Origin: Bifidobacterium biavatii DSM 23969 | GTDB lineage: Bacteria > Actinomycetota > Actinomycetes > Actinomycetales > Bifidobacteriaceae | Assembly: GCF_000741165.1 (NCBI RefSeq) | Contig: NZ_JGYN01000034.1 | Span: 1-64,000, forward strand | DNA: 64,000 nucleotides | Reading direction: 5' to 3' | Part shown: in pieces, positions 29,327-39,498 of the stretch | Position numbering within the stretch: position 1 is the stretch's first letter | Layout: each line of letters starts with the position of its first letter | Notes under the pieces: generated by a model | The model's database searches: none | Seen by the model: the letters and a program-made list of their open reading frames with translations, nothing else | Told to the model about the DNA's origin: nothing | Made by a program: the position numbers and the translations under genes

Positions 29327-29344
29327 TCGCATCGGATGTCGAAG

Positions 29345-30277
29345 TCAGTCGGCGTCGGGGGAGTTTGGTTCGGTGTAGTAGAGCGTCATGGTGATGTTCT
29401 GCGGGTGGTTGCCGAAGTCCTTGCCGAAGATGGTCAGGCCGCCGCGGTGCACGGCGTCGGGCAGGACGCCGATGCGCAGCGTGATGAAGGGGGAGTCCTC
29501 CAGCCGCAGGTCGGCAAGCGTGGTGTCGGAGACCTTTACGCCGTCGAGGCCGCTGTCCTCGTTGTTGACGCGCAGGTGCTTGAGCAGACCGTACTGGCTG
29601 AACCGTTCGTTCCACCACAGCGGGGTGAGTTTGCCTCGCACGTCGGAATAGTTGCCCGGGCTGGTCCACGTGGTGATGTTGACCCCGTTGATGAAGAACG
29701 TGATGTCGCTGGGCCATTCATTGTTGCTGCCGGGATATTCGCTGGACAGTTCCATGGAGATGTCCAGCATTTGCGCCGTCTGCCCCGGCTCGAGCGTATT
29801 GGGGATCTTGTATTCGACGTAGCCGTTCGACAGCCAGAGCAGGGATGCTTTGGTGCGCTCGCTGGATGCGAACACGCGCGGTTCGTCGAGCTGTCCGATG
29901 ACCGCGTCGCGGCTGGCGAGTCCGCAGGTTGGTTCGACGCTGAAGTCGGTGTAGTAGCCGAGCCGGATGTCCTGCGTCTTCTGTTTGTAGGGCAGATAGA
30001 TTTTGCGCGGGAAGACGATGTTGGCGTGATCGACGCGGAGTGTGTAGTTTTTCTTGCGGTTGTCGTCGGTGCGCACGCTGCGATCTATTTGGATGAGCCC
30101 GGCGTCCTCGAGCTGTGCGATGTGCCGTGATAGGACCGCCTTGCTCAGGTTGAGCTGTTCTGCGAGCTCGCTGGCGGTGTGGTTCTTTTCCGAGAGCAGG
30201 TTGAGGATGTCAAGTCTGGTTTGCGATGCGAGTGCCTTGTATACGGCGAGGGACTCCTTGTCGAGTCTGAGTTCCAT
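29345..30277 (-). CDS. ArsR-like winged-helix regulator with a large C-terminal sensor domain
   Basis: 310 residues. Residues 8-66 are an ArsR/MarR-like winged helix (ASQTRLDILNLLSEKNH, SKAVLSRHIAQLEDAG). Residues 100-310 are a beta-rich domain with many aromatic residues (WPSDITFFINGVNITTWTSPGNYSD, read here as ITFFINGVNI and TTWTSPGNY; LWWNERFSQYG), about twice the size of an ordinary ArsR protein and reminiscent of a carbohydrate-binding jelly roll. The divergent neighbour is an ABC sugar importer with GH2 and GH43 enzymes, so it is the probable local regulator, sensing a sugar rather than a metal. Good AAAGGAG ribosome site. The ligand is unknown. Confidence 0.75.
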   Translation of the reverse strand: MELRLDKESLAVYKALASQTRLDILNLLSEKNHTASELAEQLNLSKAVLSRHIAQLEDAGLIQIDRSVRTDDNRKKNYTLRVDHANIVFPRKIYLPYKQKTQDIRLGYYTDFSVEPTCGLASRDAVIGQLDEPRVFASSERTKASLLWLSNGYVEYKIPNTLEPGQTAQMLDISMELSSEYPGSNNEWPSDITFFINGVNITTWTSPGNYSDVRGKLTPLWWNERFSQYGLLKHLRVNNEDSGLDGVKVSDTTLADLRLEDSPFITLRIGVLPDAVHRGGLTIFGKDFGNHPQNITMTLYYTEPNSPDAD

Positions 30278-30301
30278 GGTCGTCAGCTCCTTTGCGGGAC
30301 A

Positions 30302-30379
30302 TGAAATAGTTTACTTTTTAGGATACCATATTCAGTTTAATGATTGCACAAATAGGCAATCGTTATGTGAATAGTTCAC
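30302..30379. promoter_or_regulatory. Candidate operators in the regulator/ABC intergenic region
   Basis: TGAAATAGTTTAC (30302-30314) and the palindrome GTGAATAGTTCAC (30367-30379) share the pattern TGAA-TAGTT-AC. A -10-like CATAAT follows at 30394-30399 for the importer genes. Predicted sites of the ArsR-like protein; inference from position and symmetry only. Confidence 0.5.
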
Positions 30380-30499
30380 CTTCGACACACCTTCATAATA
30401 CACTGCCTGCGAGCTTGCAAACGCTGAAATGCCGCGCTATCTTAAGTATCAGCTCGAGGTTGAGCTTAAGGAAACAGGAAACACCAATGGAGGAAAAAG

Positions 30500-31744
30500 A
30501 TGAACAAGTTTGCTAAGTTTGCAACTATCTTGATTGCCGGCGCTCTGACGGTCGGTTCGCTTGCTGGCTGCGGAACCAGCACTGCGAAGTCCGAGAGCTC
30601 GAACGAGATCCTTCTGTGGGGACAGCAGACCGGACCGGATGCGGAGAACGCTAAGAAGACGTTCGACGCCTACAATGCGACGAACCCGAAGTACAAGGTC
30701 AAGTTCGTGACCATGAAGAAGGACACGTTCAACGCCAAGCTCGCCACGGCGGGCCGCAGCGGCAAGGACGTTCCTGATCTGGCGATCGTCGCCTCCGAGG
30801 AGGTTCCGAGTTGGCACAGCCAGAACCTGCTTGTGGACTGGGGTTCCTCGTTGGATGGCAGCAAGGTGACCGCGGACGCCTACATCCCGTCCGCGTGGGA
30901 GGCCGGCCAGGCCGACGGCAAGCAGTACGGCATCCCGAGCATCATTGGCTCGTGGATCATGTACTACAACAAGGATCTGGTCGACAAGTACGTGCCCGGC
31001 GCCCTGGACGACAACATCGTCACGTTCGACGAGATCGAGAAGGCCGGCGCGGCCGCGAAGGCCGACGGCGTCTACAGCTACGCGAACAGCTGGGGCTTCC
31101 AGAACTACGACAACCTGTACCTGCAGATGGGCGGCAAGTGGCTCGGCTCCAACGGCAAGATCAGCGTGAACAACGATACCTCCAAGAAGGTGTTCGAGGA
31201 GTTCCAGAAGCTGTACAAGAACGGCTGGATGGTCCCGAACGGCGAGGACGTGACCAAGACCTTCCTCAACGGCAAGCTCGTGTTCATGCCGGAAGGCTCG
31301 TGGTCCCTTGCCAACATCAAGAAGGCGAGCTTCAACTGGGGTGAAACCGTCGTGCCGCAGTGGGACGCCAAGCATCTGGTCCAGTGCTCCGGTGCGGATC
31401 AGTTCGTCATCATCCGCTCCAAGGCCGCGCGCTCCGAGGAGAAGATGAAGGGCATGGTCGACTTCATGTCGTGGATGCAGAACAACCAGCTTGAAATGGT
31501 CCGTTCCGGCGCCAACCCGTCGTCCGTCGCGATGCTCGACAACGAGGAATACACGAAGATGCCGCAGTCGTTCCTGCTCAAGGACGAGAACATCCGCAAG
31601 GCGATCAACATCATCACCACCCCTGGCCTGAGCTACGTGAACTCCGAGATCGACAACCGCAACTGGGACATGATCGAGGGCAAGGCCGACATTGCCCAGA
31701 CCATGGATGAGATCCAGCAGGTCGCCGAACAGAAGATGAAGTAA
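30500..31744 (+). CDS. ABC sugar importer, substrate-binding lipoprotein
   Basis: A 414-residue family 1 extracellular solute-binding protein. Signal peptide with lipobox SLAGC (lipidated Cys24). The mature part has the two-lobe sugar-binding fold (WGQQTGPDAENAKKTFDAYN, SWIMYYNKDLVDKY, PEGSWSLANI). It presents an oligosaccharide to the two permeases that follow. AGGAGG-like site before the ATG. A 135-base gap precedes the first permease gene. Confidence 0.93.
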   Translation: MNKFAKFATILIAGALTVGSLAGCGTSTAKSESSNEILLWGQQTGPDAENAKKTFDAYNATNPKYKVKFVTMKKDTFNAKLATAGRSGKDVPDLAIVASEEVPSWHSQNLLVDWGSSLDGSKVTADAYIPSAWEAGQADGKQYGIPSIIGSWIMYYNKDLVDKYVPGALDDNIVTFDEIEKAGAAAKADGVYSYANSWGFQNYDNLYLQMGGKWLGSNGKISVNNDTSKKVFEEFQKLYKNGWMVPNGEDVTKTFLNGKLVFMPEGSWSLANIKKASFNWGETVVPQWDAKHLVQCSGADQFVIIRSKAARSEEKMKGMVDFMSWMQNNQLEMVRSGANPSSVAMLDNEEYTKMPQSFLLKDENIRKAINIITTPGLSYVNSEIDNRNWDMIEGKADIAQTMDEIQQVAEQKMK

Positions 31745-31879
31745 TACCGACGCCCTTGTCCGTCTCCGCCGATTCGACAGCCGTGTCTCCCGCGTCGTCG
31801 GAAGAGCCCGTCGAATCGGCGGTTATCCGTGTCCGACTCATTTGGGTCGATTTGTTTCAGTGCGTAAAGGAACGTTCCC

Positions 31880-32755
31880 ATGAAAAAGAAGCATCAGGGA
31901 TTATGGTCGCTGCTGTTCCTCGGCCCTCACATGATCCTGTTCATTCTGTTCTTCCTGATCCCCGCCGTATTCGGCATCTACATCGCGTTCACTGACTGGG
32001 ATCTGTTCGGAACCCCGCAGTGGGTCGGTTTCAACAACTTCAAAGAGATACTGTTCGACAGCAAGTCGATCTACCACACGCAGTTCATGAACGGAACCCG
32101 CAACACGATCCTGTTCGTGATCTTCACCGTGCCGCTGTGCGTGATCGTCCCGCTGGTCATCGCCACGATGATTCAGGCAAAGCCCAAGCTGTACAAGCTG
32201 TTCCAGTCGCTGTTCTACCTGCCGACGCTGTTCGCCGTGTCCGCGGTCATGCTGGTCTGGAGCTTCCTGCTGAGCCTGTCCTACGGCCCGCTGCCGAAAT
32301 GGTTCGGCCTCAAGATCAACATCACGTCCACGCAGCCGTGGGCATGGGTCGCGCTCGTGCTTATCACCGTATGGTGGTGCGTCGGCCAGAACCTCATCAT
32401 CTACGTGGCCGCCCTCAACGGCGTGCCGGTAGAACAGGTCGAGGCCGCGAGAATCGACGGCGCGGGCAACTTCACCATCTTCATGAAGATCCTCATGCCG
32501 AACATCCGCTTCCCCTTGTTCTTCACCCTCGTGACCACCACCATCGCCCAGTTCAACGTCTACGGCCAGCCGCTCATGCTCACCAACGGCGGCCCGAACA
32601 ACTCCACGCGAGTGCTCATGATGGACATCCAGAACAACGCTTTCGGTGCCGGCATTCCGACCGCCGGCATGGCGTCCGCCATGGCCGTGCTGCTTGGCCT
32701 GCTCATCATGCTCGTGTCCGTCGTCCAATTCGTCGTCATGCGCCGCCAGGACTAG
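31880..32755 (+). CDS. ABC sugar importer permease (MalF-like)
   Basis: A 291-residue permease with six membrane helices and the EAA loop QVEAARIDGAGNFTIFMKILMP (seen as EAARIDGAG) that docks an ATPase. CUT1-type. AAAGGAA ribosome site. Followed after 16 bases by the second permease. Confidence 0.93.
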   Translation: MKKKHQGLWSLLFLGPHMILFILFFLIPAVFGIYIAFTDWDLFGTPQWVGFNNFKEILFDSKSIYHTQFMNGTRNTILFVIFTVPLCVIVPLVIATMIQAKPKLYKLFQSLFYLPTLFAVSAVMLVWSFLLSLSYGPLPKWFGLKINITSTQPWAWVALVLITVWWCVGQNLIIYVAALNGVPVEQVEAARIDGAGNFTIFMKILMPNIRFPLFFTLVTTTIAQFNVYGQPLMLTNGGPNNSTRVLMMDIQNNAFGAGIPTAGMASAMAVLLGLLIMLVSVVQFVVMRRQD

Positions 32756-32771
32756 CGGAAAGGAACCCGTC

Positions 32772-33605
32772 ATGCAGTATTCGAAAGCCACGAAGATCAT
32801 CTTCTTCACCATTCTTGCCATACTCGGCGTGCTCTGGATGTTCCCGATCGTCTGGGCCATCTTCACGTCCTTCAAATCCAACGACGAGATCATCAGCTCC
32901 GACTTCCAGCTTCTGCCCCAACACTGGACGCTCGACAACTACAAGGAACTGACCGCCAGCAACGAGCAGACGCCAGTGTTCAAATGGTTCCTGAACTCGC
33001 TGATCATCTCCTCGTGCCAGACGCTGCTGGTGCTCGTCGTCGTGTCGCTGGCAGCCTACGGCTACACGCGGCTTCAGTTCAAGGGCCGTGACGCGCTGTT
33101 CAACTTCCTGCTCGCCACGATGATGTTCCCTGGCGTGCTCAACCTGATCCCGAACTACAAGATCATCGACACGCTCGGCTGGACGAACACGTTCCTTGCG
33201 GTCATTGTCCCCGGTGCGGCAGGCGTGTACAACATCTTCCTCGTCCGGCAGTTCGTCGTCGGTATCCCGCACGAGCTGGACGAAGCGGCGATCGTCGACG
33301 GCGCGAACGAATGGCAGATCTTCCGCCATGTTATTCTGCCGTTGATCCGCCCGGCGCTTACCGTCGTCGCCCTGTTCACGTTCACCGGCGCATGGAACGA
33401 TTTTCTGTGGCCGTCCGTCGTCATGACCGACGTGGACACCATGCCGATCACCCCCGGCCTGCAGCTGCTGCAGGGGCAGTACCTCACCTTCCCGGGCGTG
33501 GTTACCGCCGGTTCACTGCTCGCGCTGATCCCGATGCTGCTGCTGTACGTGTTTGCCCAGAAGTACTTCATGCAGGCCATGGCACTGAACAGCGGCATCA
33601 AGTAA
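32772..33605 (+). CDS. ABC sugar importer permease (MalG-like)
   Basis: A 277-residue permease with six helices and the EAA loop LDEAAIVDGANEWQIF. The start at 32772 (GAAAGGAA upstream) is used instead of a much longer frame that would run back into the previous gene. No ATP-binding gene follows, so the pair needs a shared ATPase encoded elsewhere. Confidence 0.93.
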   Translation: MQYSKATKIIFFTILAILGVLWMFPIVWAIFTSFKSNDEIISSDFQLLPQHWTLDNYKELTASNEQTPVFKWFLNSLIISSCQTLLVLVVVSLAAYGYTRLQFKGRDALFNFLLATMMFPGVLNLIPNYKIIDTLGWTNTFLAVIVPGAAGVYNIFLVRQFVVGIPHELDEAAIVDGANEWQIFRHVILPLIRPALTVVALFTFTGAWNDFLWPSVVMTDVDTMPITPGLQLLQGQYLTFPGVVTAGSLLALIPMLLLYVFAQKYFMQAMALNSGIK

Positions 33606-33680
33606 CCGAAAACATACCCTTATGAATTTCCGTGCGCATTGCTACTGAATGCGCACATGATCGTGAAAGGACCAACAACA

Positions 33681-35489
33681 ATGACGTTGCGCACCGAATA
33701 TCCGCGCCCCCAGTTCCGACGTGACGAATGGACATGCCTGAACGGCGAATGGGAGTTCGCGTTCGACGACGACAACCGCGGCCTCGACGAGCATTGGCAG
33801 GAACGGACTGATTTCGACCGTCGCATTCAGGTTCCGTTCGCCTACCAGAGCAAGCTCAGCGGCATCCACGACGTCAGCCGTCATGACGTCGTCTGGTACC
33901 GCCGCTACTTCGTCCAATCCCGTCCGGACGACGGCAATCGCGTGCTTCTCCACTTTGGCGCCGTCGACTACGAAGCGACCGTATTTGTCAATGGCCGGCA
34001 GGTCGTCCATCATATCGGCGGCAACACGCCGTTCTCTGCGGACATCACCCCGTATCTGAACGAGGACGGCGAGCAGTCGATCGCCGTGCGCGTCTGGGAT
34101 CCGCAGGACGACGAGCGCATCCCGCGCGGCAAGCAATACTGGAACGGGCCGTCCGCCGGTATCTGGTACACGAACACGACCGGCATCTGGCAGACCGTCT
34201 GGTGCGAGACTGTCAGCGCCAAGCGGCTCGACGACGTGCGCATCACGACCGACATCGACCGCGGCCTGATTCGCTTCGATGCGACCGGCGCCGGCATGCG
34301 ATCCGGAGACAAGCTGCGCTATCGCATCTCCTACCATGACGTTCCGGTCGCGGACGGCGAGCTGACATGGCGTTCCGACGAACTCGTGTGGGAAGTCGAC
34401 TACGTGCAGAACCACATCTTCCGTACGGGATTCCACAACGAGGACGAACCGCTGTGGTCGCCCGAACACCCCAACCTCGTCGACGTGGCATTCGACGTGA
34501 TCGACGGCGGCGACGGACGGACGACCGACCATGTAGATTCGTACTTCGGTATGAGGAAGATCCACATCCAAAACGGCATGACTTACCTCAACAACCGCCC
34601 GTACTACCAGAAGCTCGTGCTCGACCAAGGCTACTGGCCCGACGGCCTGCTCACCGCTCCCGACGACGACGCCTACCGCAAGGACATCGAACTGTCCAAG
34701 TCGATGGGCTTCAACGGCTGCCGCAAGCACCAGAAGATGGAAGACCCGCGATTCTTGTACTGGGCCGACAAGCTCGGCTACATCGTATGGGGCGAATGTG
34801 CGGCCGCGCCGGCGTACACCAAGTCCGCCGTCGACCGGCTCATGCGCGAATGGCAAGAAATCGTCGACCGCGACTACAACCATCCCAGCATCGTCACCTG
34901 GGTGCCGTTCAACGAAAGCTGGGGCGTGCCATTCATCCGCTCGAACCGCGAACAGCAGCACTGCACGCAGGCGTTCTACCACTATCTGCACTCCATCGAC
35001 CCGACCCGGCTCGTCGAATCGAACGACGGCTGGGAACAGACCGAAACGGACATCTGCGCGATCCACAACTATTCACACGGGCAAAGCGCGGACGGCGGCG
35101 AATACGCCGAATATCGTGCCATGCTCGCCGATCGCGACGGCCTGCTGCGTCATCCGTCGACCTGCCGTGACATTTACGCATCCGGTTTCTCCTACCAGGG
35201 CGAGCCGATCCTGCTGACCGAATTCGGCGGCATCGGATTCGACGTATCCGGCGAACCAGGCTGGGGATACACCTCCGCCGCCAACGAAGAACAGTTCCTG
35301 AAGGACTACGCGCGCATCATGGACGCCGTGTACTCGTCCAAAGCGCTGTGGGGCTACTGCTACACGCAGCTGACCGATGTGGAACAGGAAATCAACGGAC
35401 TGCTCACTTATGATCGCCAACCCAAGTGTGATCCGAAGGCGATCAAGGCCATCAACGACCGCTACCACACCAACAGGATCGTCCAATGA
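33681..35489 (+). CDS. Glycoside hydrolase family 2 enzyme
   Basis: A 602-residue GH2 enzyme, compact for the family. Sugar-binding jelly roll (about 1-180, WTCLNGEWEFAFD), Ig-like domain (180-295) and TIM barrel (295-602) with acid/base Glu412 (FNESWG) and nucleophile Glu514 (LLTEFGG). No signal peptide, so cytoplasmic: it should cut oligosaccharides brought in by the adjacent importer. Beta-galactosidase, beta-glucuronidase or alpha-L-arabinofuranosidase specificities are all known in GH2, and the sequence does not choose. AAAGGA 9 bases before the ATG sets the start. Its stop overlaps the next start (ATGA). Confidence 0.88.
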   Translation: MTLRTEYPRPQFRRDEWTCLNGEWEFAFDDDNRGLDEHWQERTDFDRRIQVPFAYQSKLSGIHDVSRHDVVWYRRYFVQSRPDDGNRVLLHFGAVDYEATVFVNGRQVVHHIGGNTPFSADITPYLNEDGEQSIAVRVWDPQDDERIPRGKQYWNGPSAGIWYTNTTGIWQTVWCETVSAKRLDDVRITTDIDRGLIRFDATGAGMRSGDKLRYRISYHDVPVADGELTWRSDELVWEVDYVQNHIFRTGFHNEDEPLWSPEHPNLVDVAFDVIDGGDGRTTDHVDSYFGMRKIHIQNGMTYLNNRPYYQKLVLDQGYWPDGLLTAPDDDAYRKDIELSKSMGFNGCRKHQKMEDPRFLYWADKLGYIVWGECAAAPAYTKSAVDRLMREWQEIVDRDYNHPSIVTWVPFNESWGVPFIRSNREQQHCTQAFYHYLHSIDPTRLVESNDGWEQTETDICAIHNYSHGQSADGGEYAEYRAMLADRDGLLRHPSTCRDIYASGFSYQGEPILLTEFGGIGFDVSGEPGWGYTSAANEEQFLKDYARIMDAVYSSKALWGYCYTQLTDVEQEINGLLTYDRQPKCDPKAIKAINDRYHTNRIVQ

Positions 35490-36964
35490 GCACCCGTCTG
35501 CTTCGCGGCATCCGCGCGATCGCCGCTGCCACGGCGGCCGCGCTGCTCCTGACCGGCTGCTCGATCCTGCCCTCCAGCGCGGGAGCAGGGTCGAGCGCCG
35601 GCACCACCAACAGCATGAGCGACGTAAGGAACGGCAACATGATCACCAACGGGCTTGACGCCGCCGGAGCGGACCCCGCCATCATCCACTACCACGGCAG
35701 CTACTACTACGTAAAAGTCGACAACGGGACCATCGTCCTCGTCAAATCCAACTGGCTGGGCGACATCTCCACCGGCGAAACGGCCACCGTACTGGAGGAA
35801 GGCAACGGGCTGGAACAGTACTGGGCGCCGGAACTGCACCGGCTCGACGGCGCATGGTACATCTACGTCGCCGCGCAGAAAGTCGGCGATACCATCCACC
35901 GCACATACGTGCTTTCCAATCATGCGGACGACCCGATGAGCGGCGAATGGCAGATCGAGCCCATGGGTGGCATGGACGACAAGTTCGCCATTGACGCGAC
36001 CGTCGTCGAGACGAAACGCGGTCGCTGGCTCGTCTGGTCCGGCTGGGAAGGCTACGAAAACGTGCAGCAGAACCTGTACATCGCGCGCATGGTCTCCCCG
36101 GTCGAAGTCAAGTCGGAGAAAATCCTCATCTCCGAACCCGACCATGATTGGGAGCGCGTCGGCGACCCGAAGGTCAACGAAGGCCCCGCGGCGATCGTGC
36201 ACGGCGACACGGTCAACCTCACGTACTCCGCCTCCGGCAGCTGGACCGACGATTACTGCATCGGCCTGCTCACCGCATCCGCCACGGCCGATCTGTCCGA
36301 TCCGTCCGCATGGACCAAACATGATAAGCCGATCCTGAGCAAAGGCCACGGCATCTACGGTCCAGGCCACAACAGCTTCGTCGAATCGCCCGACGGCAGG
36401 CAAACGCTCATGATCTACCATTCCGCGCGCTGGAGCGGCGGCGGCTGGAACCGGTCCGTGCGCTTCCAGCCGGTCACGTTCGACAAGAACGGCGCGATCG
36501 AACCGATGGACATTCAATACTCCAACCAGATGGTTCCCGTGCCGTCCGGCGAGCCCGAGCGCACGCGCGCATTGCCGGACGACATCGACATACCCGAATC
36601 GAACCGCGACGACGTGACCGTGGTCAAGGACGGGCTTGCGGTCTCCGGCAAGGCGATCGGCGGTCTCGAAGACGCGTCCCGCAGCGTGTCGTGGACGTTC
36701 GACGTGCCGAAGGACGGCGACTATTCGCTGTTCGTCTGGAACCGGATGGAAAAGCTGCGCGACGAAAGCGAAACGTCCGACGTGACGCTCACCGTAGACG
36801 ACGGGGAAGGCATGACCAAGACGATCTACCAGACCGCCTACTACCAGCCGACCGGCATGCGCGTGCGGCTGACCGCGGGCAGGCACACGTTGAAGGTCTC
36901 GTTCAACTCGATCGGGAATCCCGTGCGCGTGGACCGCATGGAACTTATGCCGAGCGACAAGTGA
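35486..36964 (+). CDS. GH43 lipoprotein, probable alpha-L-arabinofuranosidase
   Basis: A 492-residue surface enzyme. Lipobox LLTGC (Cys25). GH43 five-bladed propeller with Asp63 (GADPAII), Asp170 (AIDATV) and Glu232 (VNEGPAAI), plus WAPELHRLDGAWYIY and YGPGHNSF, blocks it shares with the protein at 56716, which resembles exo-arabinofuranosidases of subfamily 26. Residues about 360-492 form a CBM6/35-like beta-sandwich. Attached outside the cell, it would trim arabinose side chains or ends before import. Translationally coupled to the GH2 gene. Confidence 0.85.
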   Translation: MSTRLLRGIRAIAAATAAALLLTGCSILPSSAGAGSSAGTTNSMSDVRNGNMITNGLDAAGADPAIIHYHGSYYYVKVDNGTIVLVKSNWLGDISTGETATVLEEGNGLEQYWAPELHRLDGAWYIYVAAQKVGDTIHRTYVLSNHADDPMSGEWQIEPMGGMDDKFAIDATVVETKRGRWLVWSGWEGYENVQQNLYIARMVSPVEVKSEKILISEPDHDWERVGDPKVNEGPAAIVHGDTVNLTYSASGSWTDDYCIGLLTASATADLSDPSAWTKHDKPILSKGHGIYGPGHNSFVESPDGRQTLMIYHSARWSGGGWNRSVRFQPVTFDKNGAIEPMDIQYSNQMVPVPSGEPERTRALPDDIDIPESNRDDVTVVKDGLAVSGKAIGGLEDASRSVSWTFDVPKDGDYSLFVWNRMEKLRDESETSDVTLTVDDGEGMTKTIYQTAYYQPTGMRVRLTAGRHTLKVSFNSIGNPVRVDRMELMPSDK

Positions 36965-36993
36965 CGCAGCGCGATTCTACGGATCGGACTTGG

Positions 36994-37029
36994 CTGATCG
37001 GACCAGGCCAGCTGAACCTGGCCGATCAG
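36994..37029 (+). terminator. Hairpin after the GH43 lipoprotein gene
   Basis: CTGATCGG and CCAGG (36994-37007, one-base bulge) pair with CCTGG and CCGATCAG (37017-37029). No U-tract. Confidence 0.45.
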
Positions 37030-37066
37030 GCCGACCCGACGTGCCGACGTGTTACACGTTGGTGCG

Positions 37067-37072
37067 TACACT
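37067..37072 (+). promoter_or_regulatory. -10 element directly before the PEBP gene
   Basis: TACACT with the ATG only six bases further on, and no ribosome site. Transcription would begin at or next to the A of the ATG, i.e. a leaderless mRNA. Confidence 0.55.
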
Positions 37073-37078
37073 GGGCAC

Positions 37079-37633
37079 ATGAAGATTTCCGCTGATTTCA
37101 CGGTTGTTCCCGACGACTTCGCCAAGGCCGCGGCGGCGCCCTACCGCAACGGCGGCGTGCCCATCGTCTCCTTCCCGTTCTACATCGACCAGATCGAGCC
37201 GGAGGCCCGTTACCTGCACTGGGCCTTCACCGACCCGGACTCGATCCCCGTGTGCGGATTCGAATGGATCCACTGGACGGTCGCGAACCTGCCCATCGAC
37301 GCGCTCATGTACGACTTCAACGACTCGCACGCGCTGTCCATTCCGCCGGACTTCTCCCGCCAGCTGCCGGCCATGATCCCCGAGGCCGTGCAGGGCCGCA
37401 ACTCGTCCGCATCCAAGTTCGTCGGCCGCGACAACGACCCGGCGATCACCATGCGATACAACGGTCCTCAGCCTCCGGACAAGGATCACGACTACTACCT
37501 GCACGTGTGGGCCACCAAAGAGCCGCTTCCCGGCCTCAATCAGGGCTTCTGGCTCAACGAGCTGCTTCATGCTCTGAGAAATTGCGACGAAACGCCCGAT
37601 CAGGGCGGTATCTTCGTTACCGGCAAAGCGTGA
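37079..37633 (+). CDS. PEBP family (YbhB/YbcL-like) protein
   Basis: A 184-residue phosphatidylethanolamine-binding-protein-like protein. The anion-pocket motifs are visible as [13 protein letters not shown] and [14 protein letters not shown], then [11 protein letters not shown]. Cytoplasmic; molecular role in bacteria is poorly known. The ATG at 37079 is chosen because the family starts there and a -10 element precedes it; an in-frame start at 37049 would overlap that element. The dipeptidase gene follows after 28 bases. Confidence 0.85.
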   Translation: MKISADFTVVPDDFAKAAAAPYRNGGVPIVSFPFYIDQIEPEARYLHWAFTDPDSIPVCGFEWIHWTVANLPIDALMYDFNDSHALSIPPDFSRQLPAMIPEAVQGRNSSASKFVGRDNDPAITMRYNGPQPPDKDHDYYLHVWATKEPLPGLNQGFWLNELLHALRNCDETPDQGGIFVTGKA

Positions 37634-37661
37634 TTCTCTGAGAAAGGAAGCAACAGCAACT

Positions 37662-39329
37662 ATGGCCTGCACCACGATTCTGGTCGGCAAGGACGCGAGC
37701 TACGACGGCTCGACGATCATCGCCCGCAACGAGGACAGCTCGAACGGCGAGTTCTGCCCGAAGCGCTTCGTCGTCGTCAAGCCGGAGGAACAGCCGAAGC
37801 ACTACCGCAGCGTCATCTCCCACGTCGAAGTCGATCTGAGCGACGAAGAGCCGCTGCAGTACACGGCCGTGCCGAATGCGGATCTCAAGGACGGCATTTG
37901 GGGCGAGGCCGGCGTGAACGAGGCGAACGTGGCGATGAGCGCCACCGAAACGCTCACCACGAACGAGCGCGTGCTCGGCGCCGACCCGTTCGTCGTGCGC
38001 AAGCCTGCACGCGGCAAGGAAGGCGACGCCGATTACGAGCCGGAAGTCCCCGGCGGCATCGGCGAGGAGGACTTCGTCACGCTCGTCCTGCCGTACGTCA
38101 AGACCGCGCGCGAGGGCGTGCAGCGTCTCGGCGCCCTGCTCGAGCGGTACGGCACGTACGAGATGAACGGCACCGCGTTCTCCGACGCGGACGAGATCTG
38201 GTGGATGGAAACCGTCGGCGGCCATCACTGGATCGCCAAGCGCGTGCCGGACGAGGCGTACGTGACCATGCCGAACCAGCTCGGCATCGACGAATTCGAT
38301 CTCGACGACGCGCTCGGCGAGCAGGAGAACCACATGTGCTCCGCCGATCTGGCCGAATTCATCTCCGACAACCATCTCGACCTGTCGGTCGAATCGACCA
38401 CGCCGTTCAACCCGCGCGACGCGTTCGGCTCGCACTCCGATCAGGACCACGTGTACAACACGCCGCGCGCATGGGCCATGCAGCGCTTCCTCAACCCGTA
38501 CGACGAGGTCTGGGACGGCCCGGACGCCGACCACAAGCCGGAATCCAACGACATTCCGTGGGCCCGCCAGCCCGAACGCAAGGTGACGATCGAGGACATC
38601 AAGTGGGTCCTGTCGAACCACTATCAGGGCACTCCGTACGATCCGTACGGCAAGCTCGGCGACGAGCACACCAAGCACATGTACCGTCCGATCGGCATCA
38701 ACCGTCAGAGCCAGCTGTCGGTCATGCAGATCCGCCCGTACCGCCCGCAGGTCGACCGCGCGATCCAGTGGATCGCCTACGGCTCCAACCCGTTCAACAC
38801 GCTCGTGCCGTTCTATCCGAACGTCGACGCGACCCCGAAGTATCTCGAGGACACGACCACGCGCGTGACGACCGAGAACTTCTACTGGGAGAACCGCGTC
38901 ATCGCCGCGCTGTGCGACGCCGCGTTCGGCGACACGTCGAACGCCGTGGACCGCTACCAGCAGAAGACTGGCGCGTTCGGCCACCGTCTGATCTCCGATA
39001 CGGACGCCGCGATCAATGCGATCGACGGCGTGTGGCCGGAGTCCGCGGAGGATGTTGCCGAGGACGAGGCCGAGAACGCTGCGGCCGAGGCCGTCGACGA
39101 GCTTGATTTCGACGATTTCGACGGTACCGACGACGAGCGCGACGTGCAGCCGATGGATCCGGACGAGATCGTCGAGGCGACCCGCAACGCCGCCGTGCGC
39201 GAGACGCTGGCCGCCGCCAACCAGCGCATGGCCGACGTGCTCAAGGACGAAACCGACCAGCTGCTCGACTCCGTGCTCTACACGGTGAGCATGAAGATGA
39301 AGAACGGCTTCCACCTGTCCGACTTCTAG
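37662..39329 (+). CDS. C69-family dipeptidase
   Basis: A 555-residue N-terminal-nucleophile peptidase of the PepD/C69 type. The start [13 protein letters not shown] puts the nucleophile at Cys3, expected to be exposed by processing; IARNEDS follows. No signal peptide, so cytoplasmic release of amino acids from peptides. A strongly acidic stretch at about 460-510 precedes the C-terminal helix. GAAAGGAAG ribosome site. Confidence 0.92.
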   Translation: MACTTILVGKDASYDGSTIIARNEDSSNGEFCPKRFVVVKPEEQPKHYRSVISHVEVDLSDEEPLQYTAVPNADLKDGIWGEAGVNEANVAMSATETLTTNERVLGADPFVVRKPARGKEGDADYEPEVPGGIGEEDFVTLVLPYVKTAREGVQRLGALLERYGTYEMNGTAFSDADEIWWMETVGGHHWIAKRVPDEAYVTMPNQLGIDEFDLDDALGEQENHMCSADLAEFISDNHLDLSVESTTPFNPRDAFGSHSDQDHVYNTPRAWAMQRFLNPYDEVWDGPDADHKPESNDIPWARQPERKVTIEDIKWVLSNHYQGTPYDPYGKLGDEHTKHMYRPIGINRQSQLSVMQIRPYRPQVDRAIQWIAYGSNPFNTLVPFYPNVDATPKYLEDTTTRVTTENFYWENRVIAALCDAAFGDTSNAVDRYQQKTGAFGHRLISDTDAAINAIDGVWPESAEDVAEDEAENAAAEAVDELDFDDFDGTDDERDVQPMDPDEIVEATRNAAVRETLAAANQRMADVLKDETDQLLDSVLYTVSMKMKNGFHLSDF

Positions 39330-39342
39330 ATTGCTCTATAAC

Positions 39343-39408
39343 TCTCGGCTCCCCTTGCCAGGGGAGCTGTCAGCGCAGCTGACTGAGGGGTAGTCAGAAG
39401 GTGAGACC
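39343..39408. repeat. GTCAGC-GCTGAC palindromic element, copy 1
   Basis: Two nested hairpins: CTCCCC-TTGCCA-GGGGAG and GTCAGC-GCA-GCTGAC, introduced by CTCGG and followed by GAGGGG. Same orientation as the copy at 41056. Another small hairpin (CCATTT/AAATGG, about 39449-39469) follows before the fhs ribosome site. Confidence 0.85.
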
Positions 39409-39498
39409 TATAATTTTCTGATTATCTCTTAATCTCGCTGCGCGAGCCCATTTCCCCTGACAAATGGGGACCCAGTAGGTGAGAAAGGATTCCCGTCA

